Source of the DNA: Solirubrobacter sp044865965
Lineage (GTDB): Bacteria > Actinomycetota > Thermoleophilia > Solirubrobacterales > Solirubrobacteraceae
DNA length: 17,648 nucleotides
Direction of reading: 5' to 3'
Assembly: GCA_044865965.1 (NCBI GenBank)
Contig: JBIOTP010000245.1
Coordinates: 1-17,648 of the forward strand
Both the position numbers and the translations under genes were made by a program. Of the stretch, positions 6,876 through 13,763 are shown in pieces; the first letter of the stretch is position 1, and each line of letters opens with the position of its first letter. Under the pieces are notes generated by a model. It did no database searches. It was not told where the DNA came from and saw only the letters and a list, made by a program, of their open reading frames with translations.

Positions 6876-8399
6876 ATTTCCGCGCCCCTTTCTCGCCCGG
6901 AACAGGCGCGCCTTGGCGAAGTAGGCGCGGCCCGCCCGCACCGTCACCGGCTTGCGGCGGCCGCGGACCGCGAGCGTCACCCGGCCCTTGCCGACCTCGG
7001 TCAGCGTGCCGTCGCAGCGGTCGGTGGTGTTGAAGCTCGCGTTGCGCGCCGTGGCGGTCGTGGCGCCGCCGACGGCGCGGAAGAAGCCCTTGGCGACCAT
7101 CGACAGCGTGCGCACGGCGCCCTTGGAGGCCGTGGCCCGGCGGCAGGCGGCCTCGGCGCCCGTCGGGCTCCGCAGCGCGATGTCGGTCGGGATCGGCGTG
7201 CTCCGGCGCGCGCGCCGCCTCAGCCGCGCCTGGCGGATCATGAAGATGCCCGCGCGCAGCGTCGCCTGCTGCAGCCGGGCGCGGCGGCTCGTGGGCGCGA
7301 AGCCGTTCGCCGCCGTCTGCGCCTGCATGACGCCCTTGCGCGTGTCGACGGTGGAGCCCACCGGCACCGCGGCGACGCCCTTGAGCGGCACGAACCCGGT
7401 CTCCTGGAACGGGACGCGCATGCCCGACAGCGCCATGCCCGCCTGCACCGGCAGCTTGACGAACACGTCGCCCGAGATCAGCTTGAGGACGGCGTTGACG
7501 CCGGCCCGGGGCTTGACGTTGCCCGGCGGCAGCACCTCGCACGCGTTCCCGACACCGTCCTTGTCGGCGTCGGCCTGGTCGCTGTTGGCCGCGTCCGGGC
7601 AGTTGTCGGCCGCGTCGGGGACGCCGTCCTTGTCGCGGTCGGCCACGACCACGGTCCACTCGTAGCGCGCGGGCGTGACGTCGGCGACGCCGTAGATGTC
7701 GACGGCCGAGACGTCGAGCCGGTGCGGGCCGGGCGCGAGGCCCGCGACCGTGTGCGTGGCGCCGCAGCCGGCGCTCGGCGCGCCGTCGAGCGAGCACGCG
7801 AACGTGGCGGCCACGTTGGAGGTCAGCGCGAACGTCGCGCTCGTGTCCGTGGTCGTCGCCGGCGGGCCCGACGCGGTCGCGGTGTCCGGCTGGCGGATCG
7901 GGGAGATCGCCATGGTGTCCACGTCGAGGCTGCCGCCGCCGGAGAAGCTGAAGTACGCGGTCTCGATGGTCGGCTTGCCCGTGGGGTCCTGCAGGACCAC
8001 CGACGCCCAGGCACCGGGCCCGGTCGTCACGTCCTTGTGGTCCACGTCGTCGCCGTCGCAAAGACTCGGGCCGCACGCGTTCAGGGACACCGGGGCGCTG
8101 CCGTCGGTCCGGACCCGCAACTCGACCATCGCTTGCGGCGCGGCGAAGTGGAGCGTGACCTTCGGGCTGCACACGGACGGCGGCAGGCGCAGATGGGGGC
8201 CGCCGCCGTCGCCTCCGGTCGAGGAAACGGTCCCGGGGCATGCGGGCGGCGTAGTGAACGTCACGCCCGAGTCGGTGAACGGCGTCCTGCCATTCACCTC
8301 GTTCTCGAACCCGATCACCGTCGGTGGAGGGTCGAGCGCCCACGCCGGCGCGGCGAGCGCCAGCGTCGCGAGGACGGCGAGCGCGGCGGCCCGGATCAG
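6867..8399 (-). CDS. Secreted Ig/TSP3 protein with shared C-terminal DRCDGT domain (CTG start)
   Basis: This 510-residue exported protein is a paralogue of the genes at 8396-10009 and 11047-12720. Residues 1-21 are a signal peptide (LIRAAALAVLATLALAAPAW, cut after AWA). About 27-168 is a beta-sandwich-like region opening with PPPTVIGFENE. About 169-250 is an Ig-like module with FACSLDGAPSAGC (200-212). DRDKDGVPDAADNCPDAANS and the following repeat (254-288) look like thrombospondin type 3 calcium-binding repeats. About 293-500 is the family C-terminal domain (ISGDVFVKLP 308-317, FVPLKGVAAVPVGSTVDTRK 336-355, TTDRCDGTL 458-466), reminiscent of FecR-type domains. The start is taken as CTG at 8399: GGAAGGAG lies 8 nt upstream, CTG overlaps the previous TGA, and no ATG, GTG or TTG keeps the signal peptide. 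The first in-frame GTG falls at residue 28. No enzymatic function is visible. Confidence 0.83.
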   Translation of the reverse strand: MIRAAALAVLATLALAAPAWALDPPPTVIGFENEVNGRTPFTDSGVTFTTPPACPGTVSSTGGDGGGPHLRLPPSVCSPKVTLHFAAPQAMVELRVRTDGSAPVSLNACGPSLCDGDDVDHKDVTTGPGAWASVVLQDPTGKPTIETAYFSFSGGGSLDVDTMAISPIRQPDTATASGPPATTTDTSATFALTSNVAATFACSLDGAPSAGCGATHTVAGLAPGPHRLDVSAVDIYGVADVTPARYEWTVVVADRDKDGVPDAADNCPDAANSDQADADKDGVGNACEVLPPGNVKPRAGVNAVLKLISGDVFVKLPVQAGMALSGMRVPFQETGFVPLKGVAAVPVGSTVDTRKGVMQAQTAANGFAPTSRRARLQQATLRAGIFMIRQARLRRRARRSTPIPTDIALRSPTGAEAACRRATASKGAVRTLSMVAKGFFRAVGGATTATARNASFNTTDRCDGTLTEVGKGRVTLAVRGRRKPVTVRAGRAYFAKARLFRARKGRGNPA

Positions 8400-10009
8400 C
8401 GCCGGCGCTCCTTCCGGGCCGCGAACAGGCGCGCCTTGGCGATGTAGGAGCGCCCGGCGGTGACCGTGACCGTGCGGTCGAGCGGCTCGTCGAAAACCGC
8501 GACGCGGCCGCGGCCGACGTCGGTGCGCGTGCCGTCGCAGCGGTCCTGGGTGACCCAGGTGGAGTTGCGGCCGGTGCTGGTCCCGGCGGCGCCGACGATC
8601 CGGAACAGGCCCTTCGTCGTCGTCGCGGACAGGCTCCGCACGACCGAGCGGCCGCGGCCCTTGGCGGGGCCGCTGATCGACGAGCGCACGCATGCGCGCT
8701 CGGCGCCGGGGGCGCTCGTGAGCACGAAGTCGGTCGGGATGCGCGTCGTCGACCCGGCCCGCAGCCGCTCCTGGCGGATGCGGAAGATGCCGGCCGCCAG
8801 CGTGGCCGTCTGGCGCTGCCCGCCCTGGCCGATCCGCCGCCCGTCGACGGTCGACTGCAACAGCAGCCGGCCCTTGCGGGCGTCGACCACGGTGCCGGTC
8901 GGCAGCGAGGCCACGCCCTTGAGCGGGACGAACCCGGCGATCGGCGCGGCCTGGGCCGCGCGCGCCACGGCGCCGCGCGCGCCGCCCGGCAGCTTGACGA
9001 AGACGTCGCCGCTCAGCACCTGCACGACGACGCTCTCGCCGGTCACCGGGGCGACGTTGCCCTCGGGCACGGTCTCGCACGCATCGCCGATCGCGTCGCC
9101 GTCGGTGTCCGCCTGGCTCGTGTTGGCGGTCGCCGGGCAGTTGTCGCGCGCATCGGGCACGCCGTCGCCGTCGGCATCGGGAGGCGCCGGGGCGGGCGCG
9201 CGGAGCGGCCGCGCGATCCGCCACGTGTACTCCGCCGGCGTCCTGTCAGCGAACTGGTAGCGGTCGGTCGCCGCCACCTTGAACGTGTGCGTGCCCTCCG
9301 CGATGCCCGTGTAGTCGATCGAGGAGCGGCACGGGACCGCCCCCTGGTTGTCCAGCGAGCAGGCGAAGGAGACGGCCGGCTGGTTGGCGTCGAACGTGAA
9401 GTGGGCGTCGGCGGCCGCCGTCGGGTCCGGCGGGCCGGAGGTGATGATCGTGTCGGGCTGCGGGCTCTCGCTGAACGCCAGGTCGTCGACCCAGAACTGC
9501 GGCCCGCCGTCGATCGTCACCGTCACCGAGGCGATCGACGGCTCCCCCACGTCGGAGCCGAGCACCGCCGCCTCGCCGCCGCCCCACGCCTCCGCGGTGT
9601 GCTCGAGCGTGACGGTGTCCACGGGACCGCCGCTGAAGGGCTCGCCCGGCCAGCCCGTCACCGTGAGCCGCGGGTTGCCCTCGAAGCCCGTCGCGGAGAT
9701 CCACATCGAGACGCTCGCCTGCTTGCGGTCGAAGCGCGCGACGAGCTCGAAGCCGGACACGTTGAGCGACTGGCGGCTGTCGTGGCCCGGCGCGACCACG
9801 GCGCCGCACGACTGGCGCATGAGCGCGGCGGCGCCGATGTCGCTGCACGGCGCCGACAGCTGCACGCCCGAGCCGGGGTAGAGGCCCTCCGGCTCGGAGC
9901 CGAGCGCCGGCGTCTCGAAATCCAGGACGGTCGGCGGGGGCGCCGCCGCCCGGGCCGGCGCGGCGAGCGCCAGCCCAGCGATCAGCGAGACCAGCAGGAC
10001 GCGGCTCAC
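8396..10009 (-). CDS. Secreted Ig/TSP3 protein with shared C-terminal DRCDGT domain
   Basis: This 537-residue exported protein is the middle paralogue of the secreted set. Residues 1-21 form a signal peptide (MSRVLLVSLIAGLALAAPAR, then A). About 25-182 is a beta-sandwich-like region that opens PPPTVLDFETPALGSEPEG and ends FWVDDLAFSES, a pattern common in secreted carbohydrate- or surface-binding folds. About 184-266 is an Ig-like module with FACSLDNQGAVPC (215-227). DADGDGVPDARDNCPATANT and its partner repeat (278-311) resemble thrombospondin type 3 calcium sites. About 317-530 is the shared C-terminal domain (LSGDVFVKLP 332-341, GFVPLKGVASLPTGTVVDAR 359-378, TQDRCDGTR 487-495). The tail is very basic (ARKERRR). 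The GTG at 10009 overlaps the TGA of the upstream gene by GTGA, so translation is probably coupled; its own stop overlaps the next start. No active site is evident. Confidence 0.87.
   Translation of the reverse strand: MSRVLLVSLIAGLALAAPARAAAPPPTVLDFETPALGSEPEGLYPGSGVQLSAPCSDIGAAALMRQSCGAVVAPGHDSRQSLNVSGFELVARFDRKQASVSMWISATGFEGNPRLTVTGWPGEPFSGGPVDTVTLEHTAEAWGGGEAAVLGSDVGEPSIASVTVTIDGGPQFWVDDLAFSESPQPDTIITSGPPDPTAAADAHFTFDANQPAVSFACSLDNQGAVPCRSSIDYTGIAEGTHTFKVAATDRYQFADRTPAEYTWRIARPLRAPAPAPPDADGDGVPDARDNCPATANTSQADTDGDAIGDACETVPEGNVAPVTGESVVVQVLSGDVFVKLPGGARGAVARAAQAAPIAGFVPLKGVASLPTGTVVDARKGRLLLQSTVDGRRIGQGGQRQTATLAAGIFRIRQERLRAGSTTRIPTDFVLTSAPGAERACVRSSISGPAKGRGRSVVRSLSATTTKGLFRIVGAAGTSTGRNSTWVTQDRCDGTRTDVGRGRVAVFDEPLDRTVTVTAGRSYIAKARLFAARKERRR
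8408..8415 (-). promoter_or_regulatory. Strong ribosome binding site GGAAGGAG before the CTG start at 8399
   Basis: Minus-strand GGAAGGAG lies in the last codons of the upstream gene, exactly 8 nt before the CTG at 8399. This is the best Shine-Dalgarno sequence I saw in the window. It decides the start of the 6867-8399 gene, where no standard start codon is available. Confidence 0.65.
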
Positions 10010-11010
10010 CCGCAGCGTTCGACCTTGTTGGTCCTGCGGTTCAGGCAGCGTTCGACCTTGGTGCCGGTGCGGTGCTGCGCCGTCACCGGCCACATGAAGT
10101 ACTTGCCGGTGGCGCCGAAGCGGTAGTCGCCCTTCCCGCGGTTGCCCATCGTCACGAACAGCTGGATCGACGCCCCCACCGGCGCGACGCGGCCGAAGAA
10201 CTTCGTGAGCGACACCGTGCCCGCCTTCGTGGCCTTGCGCGTCTGCGTGAGCCCGCAGCGGGAGCAGCGCGCGCGCACCTTGGCGCCCTTGGGCATGTGG
10301 TCCACGACCAGGCGCGTGAGGCGGATCCCGTTGGGGGCGTTGTCGTAGTTGATGCTCGCGCTCACGGGGAGCGTCGGCGGGCAGCCGCCGAACCGCCTGA
10401 TCCCGGGCAGCGTCCTGCACTTGTCCGGCGCCTCGTCGAGGACCTTGTCGCCGTCGGTGTCCTGGAAGAACAGCAGCTCGAACGCCAGCGGGCCGCCGGC
10501 GGGCCCGGCCGGACCGGTGACGCCGCCGACCTGCAGCGTGTAGCGCTTGCCGGCCGCGACGTCCGCGAGCAGCTCCTCCTTCGGCCCCGCGGTGTCCGCG
10601 CAGGTCACGGTGCGCGTGATCAGCGAGTTGGCCGGGTTCCACTCATAGAGCGTGATCACCGAGTCGAACGCGGCGACCGTGCTGACGTCGATGCCGCCCG
10701 CGGTCTGCGGGGCGATGTCGTACCAGACGGTCTTGCCGAAGGTCGTGCTCCTGCACTTCGTGTTCTCCGGGCCCGCGCCGCCGAACGGCTGGCCGGTGGC
10801 GCTCGGGTTGAACAGGTCCGCCTGCGTCGTGGCCTCGGTCGTGTCGGGGTTGTCCCGATACTCCGGCGGCGGGTTCCCGTTGGAGGACTCGACCCGGGTG
10901 GAGGCGAGGTAGTTGTCGTTCGCCGGCGGAGCGGCCGGCGCGACGGCTGGGGCGGTGAGGAGGGCCGTCCCGGTCAGGGCGGCGGCGATCAGGGGGCGAA
11001 GAGCAGACAT
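10006..11010 (-). CDS. Secreted cysteine-containing protein of unknown function
   Basis: This 334-residue exported protein has no family I can name. Residues 1-27 are a signal peptide (MSALRPLIAAALTGTALLTA, then PAVAPAA). The mature part opens with ANDNYLAS, and 80-182 resembles bacterial pre-peptidase-like beta domains: GKTVWYDIAPQTAGGIDVST, AAFDSVITLYEW, then GKRYTLQVGG. DTDGDKVLDEAPDKC (184-198) is a single calcium-loop-like stretch. The rest (about 213-334) includes a CSRC pair (249-252) and ends with a repeated K-V-E-R-C (318-322 and 329-333). Eight cysteines in the mature protein suggest disulfides, consistent with export. It sits between two members of the paralogous set but lacks their C-terminal domain. 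It has its own promoter-like element at 11021-11050, and its stop overlaps the start of the next gene, so the two are probably co-translated. Confidence 0.85.
   Translation of the reverse strand: MSALRPLIAAALTGTALLTAPAVAPAAPPANDNYLASTRVESSNGNPPPEYRDNPDTTEATTQADLFNPSATGQPFGGAGPENTKCRSTTFGKTVWYDIAPQTAGGIDVSTVAAFDSVITLYEWNPANSLITRTVTCADTAGPKEELLADVAAGKRYTLQVGGVTGPAGPAGGPLAFELLFFQDTDGDKVLDEAPDKCRTLPGIRRFGGCPPTLPVSASINYDNAPNGIRLTRLVVDHMPKGAKVRARCSRCGLTQTRKATKAGTVSLTKFFGRVAPVGASIQLFVTMGNRGKGDYRFGATGKYFMWPVTAQHRTGTKVERCLNRRTNKVERCG
10012..10060. repeat. Two 16-bp direct repeats at the 3' end of the 10006-11010 gene
   Basis: GCAGCGTTCGACCTTG occurs at 10012-10027 and 10045-10060, spaced by 33 bp, which is eleven codons. 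In the encoded protein this gives K-V-E-R-C twice at the C-terminus. A small in-frame duplication is the simplest reading. Confidence 0.6.
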
Positions 11011-11020
11011 GGGGCCTCGG

Positions 11021-11050
11021 ACTCGAACACACTCGGGGCGGCGCGGTCAA
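11021..11050 (-). promoter_or_regulatory. Promoter-like element TTGACC-N13-TGTGTTCGAGT before the gene at 11010
   Basis: On the minus strand TTGACC (11050-11045), a perfect TTGAC-type -35 that overlaps the TGA stop of the upstream gene, is followed after exactly 13 nt by TGTGTTCGAGT (11031-11021), 10 nt before the ATG. The same 11-mer at the same distance from a TTG occurs at 12728-12757. No TANNNT box is present. It may be an alternative-sigma promoter or an activator site. Confidence 0.5.
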
Positions 11051-12720
11051 GCCCGACCCGCGGGCTTGCGGCCCTTCCGCACGGAGAACAACCGGGCCCG
11101 CGCCAAGTAGCGGTGGTGCGCGCGGACCGTCACCGTGCGCCGCCGGCCGCGATCGTAGACCCGCACGCGCCCGCGCGAGACGCGCGTGAGCGTGCCGTCG
11201 CAGCGGTCGGTGGTGCTGAACGACGCGTTGCGCGCCGTCGTCCGGCTCGCCTTGGCGAGCACGCGCACGAAGCCGGTCGCACGGGTGGTGATCCGCCGCA
11301 CCACCCCCTTGCGGGCGCGCCGGCACCTCTGCTCCGCCCGTGGCGGGGAGACCAACGCCAGGTCGGTCGGGATCTGCGCCCGCTGCGCGGCGCGCACGCG
11401 CGCCTGCCGGATCCGGAAGATGGCCGCCGACAGCGTCGTCTGCTGCACACCGCCGCGACCGTCGAGCGCCGAGTCGAGCGACAGCGTCCCGTTGCGGGCG
11501 TCGACCACGGTGCCGACCGGCAGCGTCGCCACGCCGTCGAGCGGGACGTAGCCCTTGACCGGCGTCGTGGGCTCGGTCCCGAACCCCTCGGGGAAGCGCG
11601 CGGGCAGCCGGACCCGCACGCGCCCGGAGATCAGCCGCGCGACCGCGCGGACGCCGGCCACCGGCGGCACGTCGCCGAGCGGCAGCGTCTCCCGCGTGTC
11701 CGGGATCCCGTCGCGGTCGCGGTCAGCCGGCGCCGGGATGTCCGGCGGCCGCGGTCCGGGCAGCGTGCCCGGGATGTCGACCGCCCAGATGAGCGGCGTC
11801 GGATCGGGCCGGCCGTCGGCGTCGACCGCGCGCGCCTCGATCGTGTGCGGCCCCGGCGTCAGGTCCGGGGCCGTGTACGGCGACGTGCAGGGGATGAACG
11901 GCCCGCCGTCGACGCGGCACTCGTAGCCGGCGACGTCGGGGTCCGCGGAGCCGAACGTGACCGTCGCCGAGTTCCCGAACACCACCGGCGGCGTGCTTGC
12001 GTCCATCTGCGTGTCCGGCGCCGGCGGCAGCACGGCCCAGGCGTAGCTCGCGGGCGACGGGTCGCGCCCGCCGTAGGCGTCGACCGTCACCGCGCTGAAC
12101 GTGTGCCGGCCCTCCGTGAGGTCCTGGTACTGCACCGGCGACGCGCAGCGCACGAACGCCGCGCCGTCGAGCGAGCACTCGAAGTGGTCGACGTCGTCGC
12201 GGTTGGCGACGAGGCTGAACCGCGCGTCGTGGCCGGACGTGCCGGCGCTGAGGTCGGTGTCCGGCTGGGGCGCCTCGGACAGCGCGACATCGTCGATGCC
12301 GATGTCGACGTCGCCGGCGCGGACGTCGACGCGGTCGATCACCGCCGCGCCGCCGGGCGCGGCCATCACCACCGGCTTCCAGTCGCCGGGCGCCGCGATC
12401 GTCTTCTGCAGGATCGTGTCGTCGGTCGTATGCGCCTCGACGACGATGTTCGGCGCCGCGTCGCGCAGGTTGCGCGCGAACAGCTCGACGGTCGCCTGCG
12501 GGCGCGCGAACGTGAAGTGCACCACCGGGCGGCACGGCGCGAACAGGAACCCGCTGCCGCCGTGGGCCGAGCCGGGCGAGACGAACGGCGCCGACAACCC
12601 GCAGGGCGTCAGGCCGGGCGTCGAGGAGATGCCCGCGGGCAGCTCGCTCGCCTCGAAGCGCAGGAACGCCGGGGCCGGGGCGAGCGCGGCGACCGAGGCG
12701 GCGACGGCGAGGCCCCTCAT
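11047..12720 (-). CDS. Secreted protein with two Ig-like modules and shared C-terminal DRCDGT domain
   Basis: This 557-residue exported protein is the third paralogue of the set and the first in transcription order. The short signal peptide (MRGLAVAASVAALAPAPA) leads to FLRFEASELPAG and a beta-sandwich-like region that ends IDDVALSEAPQPDT (142-155). Two Ig-like modules follow, at about 152-231 (HFECSLDGAAFVRCASP) and 235-316 (GYECRVDGGPFIPCTSP); the paralogues have only one. The calcium-loop stretch is reduced to DRDRDGIPDTRE (333-344), without the second repeat or the cysteines of its relatives. The common C-terminal domain covers about 349-545 (LISGRVRVRLP, YVPLDGVATLPVGTVVDAR, TTDRCDGTL). 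The tail is strongly basic. The ATG at 12720 is chosen for the signal peptide; a GTG at 12729 is in frame but lies inside the promoter-like motif. No catalytic residues are seen. Confidence 0.87.
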   Translation of the reverse strand: MRGLAVAASVAALAPAPAFLRFEASELPAGISSTPGLTPCGLSAPFVSPGSAHGGSGFLFAPCRPVVHFTFARPQATVELFARNLRDAAPNIVVEAHTTDDTILQKTIAAPGDWKPVVMAAPGGAAVIDRVDVRAGDVDIGIDDVALSEAPQPDTDLSAGTSGHDARFSLVANRDDVDHFECSLDGAAFVRCASPVQYQDLTEGRHTFSAVTVDAYGGRDPSPASYAWAVLPPAPDTQMDASTPPVVFGNSATVTFGSADPDVAGYECRVDGGPFIPCTSPYTAPDLTPGPHTIEARAVDADGRPDPTPLIWAVDIPGTLPGPRPPDIPAPADRDRDGIPDTRETLPLGDVPPVAGVRAVARLISGRVRVRLPARFPEGFGTEPTTPVKGYVPLDGVATLPVGTVVDARNGTLSLDSALDGRGGVQQTTLSAAIFRIRQARVRAAQRAQIPTDLALVSPPRAEQRCRRARKGVVRRITTRATGFVRVLAKASRTTARNASFSTTDRCDGTLTRVSRGRVRVYDRGRRRTVTVRAHHRYLARARLFSVRKGRKPAGRA

Positions 12721-12727
12721 GTTGTGC

Positions 12728-12757
12728 ACTCGAACACATCGCGGCCCCGCGATGCAA
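12728..12757 (-). promoter_or_regulatory. Promoter-like element TTGCAT-N13-TGTGTTCGAGT with internal palindrome, before the gene at 12720
   Basis: On the minus strand TTGCAT (12757-12752), 13 nt, then TGTGTTCGAGT (12738-12728) lie 7 nt before the ATG, matching the element upstream of 11010 in spacing and in all 11 bases of the downstream box. The spacer contains a perfect inverted repeat, TCGCGG-CC-CCGCGA (12739-12752), that could be an operator or a small hairpin. It lies entirely in the 38-bp gap after murB. Confidence 0.5.
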
Positions 12758-12758
12758 G

Positions 12759-13763
12759 TCACCACGCGTGGCCGACCAGCACCGGCTCCGGCGTCAGCTC
12801 GACGCCGAACGCGGCGCGCACGCCCCCCGCCACCTCGTGCGCGAGCGCCATCAGCTCCGCGGTGCGCGCCCCGCCGCGGTTGACGAGCGCGAGCGTGTGC
12901 TTGGTGGAGATGCCCGCGCGGCCGTCGCCATGTCCGCGTGCGAACCCCGCGCGCTCGATCAGCCACGCCGCCGAGGTCTTCACCCGCCCGTCGGCCTCCG
13001 GGAACGCGGGCGGGCGCGCGCCTGCGCGGCGCTCGAGCGCGGCGAAGCCGGCGGCGCTGAGGATCGGGTTCGTGAAGAACGAGCCGGCGCTGACCGAGTC
13101 CGGGTCGGCGGGGTCGATCACCATCCCTTTGCCGCGGCGCAGCGCCAGCACCGCGTCGCGCACGTCGGCCAGCGCCGCCCGGCCGCCCACCGGCACGTCG
13201 AGCGCGCGCGCCAGCTCCGCGTAGCGCAGCGGGCCCGAGAGCGGCGCGCGGCGCAGCCGGAACCCGACGGCCAGCACCACCCAGCGGTCGCGGTGCTTGA
13301 ACACGCTGCGGCGGTACTCGAAGCCGCACGCGTCGGCCGGCAGCGTCTCCACGACGTCGCGCTCGCGGTCGAGCACGCGCACCCACTCGACGGTCTCCGA
13401 CACGTCCTGCCCGTAGGCGCCGACGTTCTGGATCGGCGTCGCGCCGGTGGAGCCGGGGATGCCGGACAGGCACTCGAAGCCCTGCAGGCCGTCGGCGACG
13501 CAGTCCGCGACGACCGCGTCCCAGGGCTCGCCGGCCTGCACCACGAGGCGCTCGCCGTCACGCTCCACGCCGCGCGTGAGCACGTGCACGACGGTGCCGG
13601 GGACGCCCGCGTCGGCGATCACCACGTTCGAGCCGCCGGCCAGCACCAGCGCCGGGTCCGCGCGCACGGCCGCGATCAGCTCGTCCTCGCTGCGCGCCTC
13701 GACCAGCCGGTCCGCGGGGCCACCCAGGCGCAGCGTTGTGAGCGGCGCCAGCTCGACGCTCAC
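12759..13763 (-). CDS. murB: UDP-N-acetylmuramate dehydrogenase (MurB)
   Basis: MurB is the cytosolic FAD enzyme that reduces UDP-GlcNAc-enolpyruvate with NADPH to give UDP-MurNAc for peptidoglycan. The 334-residue length is normal. TTLRLGGPAD (9-18) and VLAGGSNVVIAD (40-51) belong to the FAD-binding domain. The block GIPGSTGATPIQNVGAYGQD (101-120) is typical of MurB, and YRRSVFK (150-156) contains the substrate-binding Arg (R151). SAGSFFTNP (225-233) supplies the catalytic serine (S228), and E326 in LTPEPVL is the likely catalytic glutamate. GTG at 13763 overlaps the upstream TGA by GTGA, so translation is coupled to the HMG-CoA lyase-family gene. Finding an essential cell-wall gene between acyl-CoA metabolism and secreted-protein genes is unusual. 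The identification is secure. Confidence 0.96.
   Translation of the reverse strand: MSVELAPLTTLRLGGPADRLVEARSEDELIAAVRADPALVLAGGSNVVIADAGVPGTVVHVLTRGVERDGERLVVQAGEPWDAVVADCVADGLQGFECLSGIPGSTGATPIQNVGAYGQDVSETVEWVRVLDRERDVVETLPADACGFEYRRSVFKHRDRWVVLAVGFRLRRAPLSGPLRYAELARALDVPVGGRAALADVRDAVLALRRGKGMVIDPADPDSVSAGSFFTNPILSAAGFAALERRAGARPPAFPEADGRVKTSAAWLIERAGFARGHGDGRAGISTKHTLALVNRGGARTAELMALAHEVAGGVRAAFGVELTPEPVLVGHAW

Noticed and set aside
5446..8343. 965-codon minus frame as one large secreted protein
   Set aside because: The part before 6837 is out of frame with the real paralogue at 6867-8399, and a signal peptide begins at 6837.
5470..8447. Long plus-strand open frames at 5470-6858 and 6822-8447
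   Set aside because: Same pattern of antisense low-complexity sequence with no motif; the minus-strand genes explain the region.
11014..11040. tRNA T-arm-like GTTCGAGTCC on the minus strand, possible tRNA or attachment site
   Set aside because: The bases flanking the loop do not pair into a T-stem, no acceptor or anticodon arms are seen, and the shared 11-mer upstream of another gene points to regulation.
10072..13224. Very long plus-strand open frame (1050 codons) opposite the secreted genes
   Set aside because: It is antisense to three genes with clear signal peptides and domains, is rich in Arg/Ala/His-type low-complexity sequence, and shows no domain. GC-rich codon bias opens such frames.
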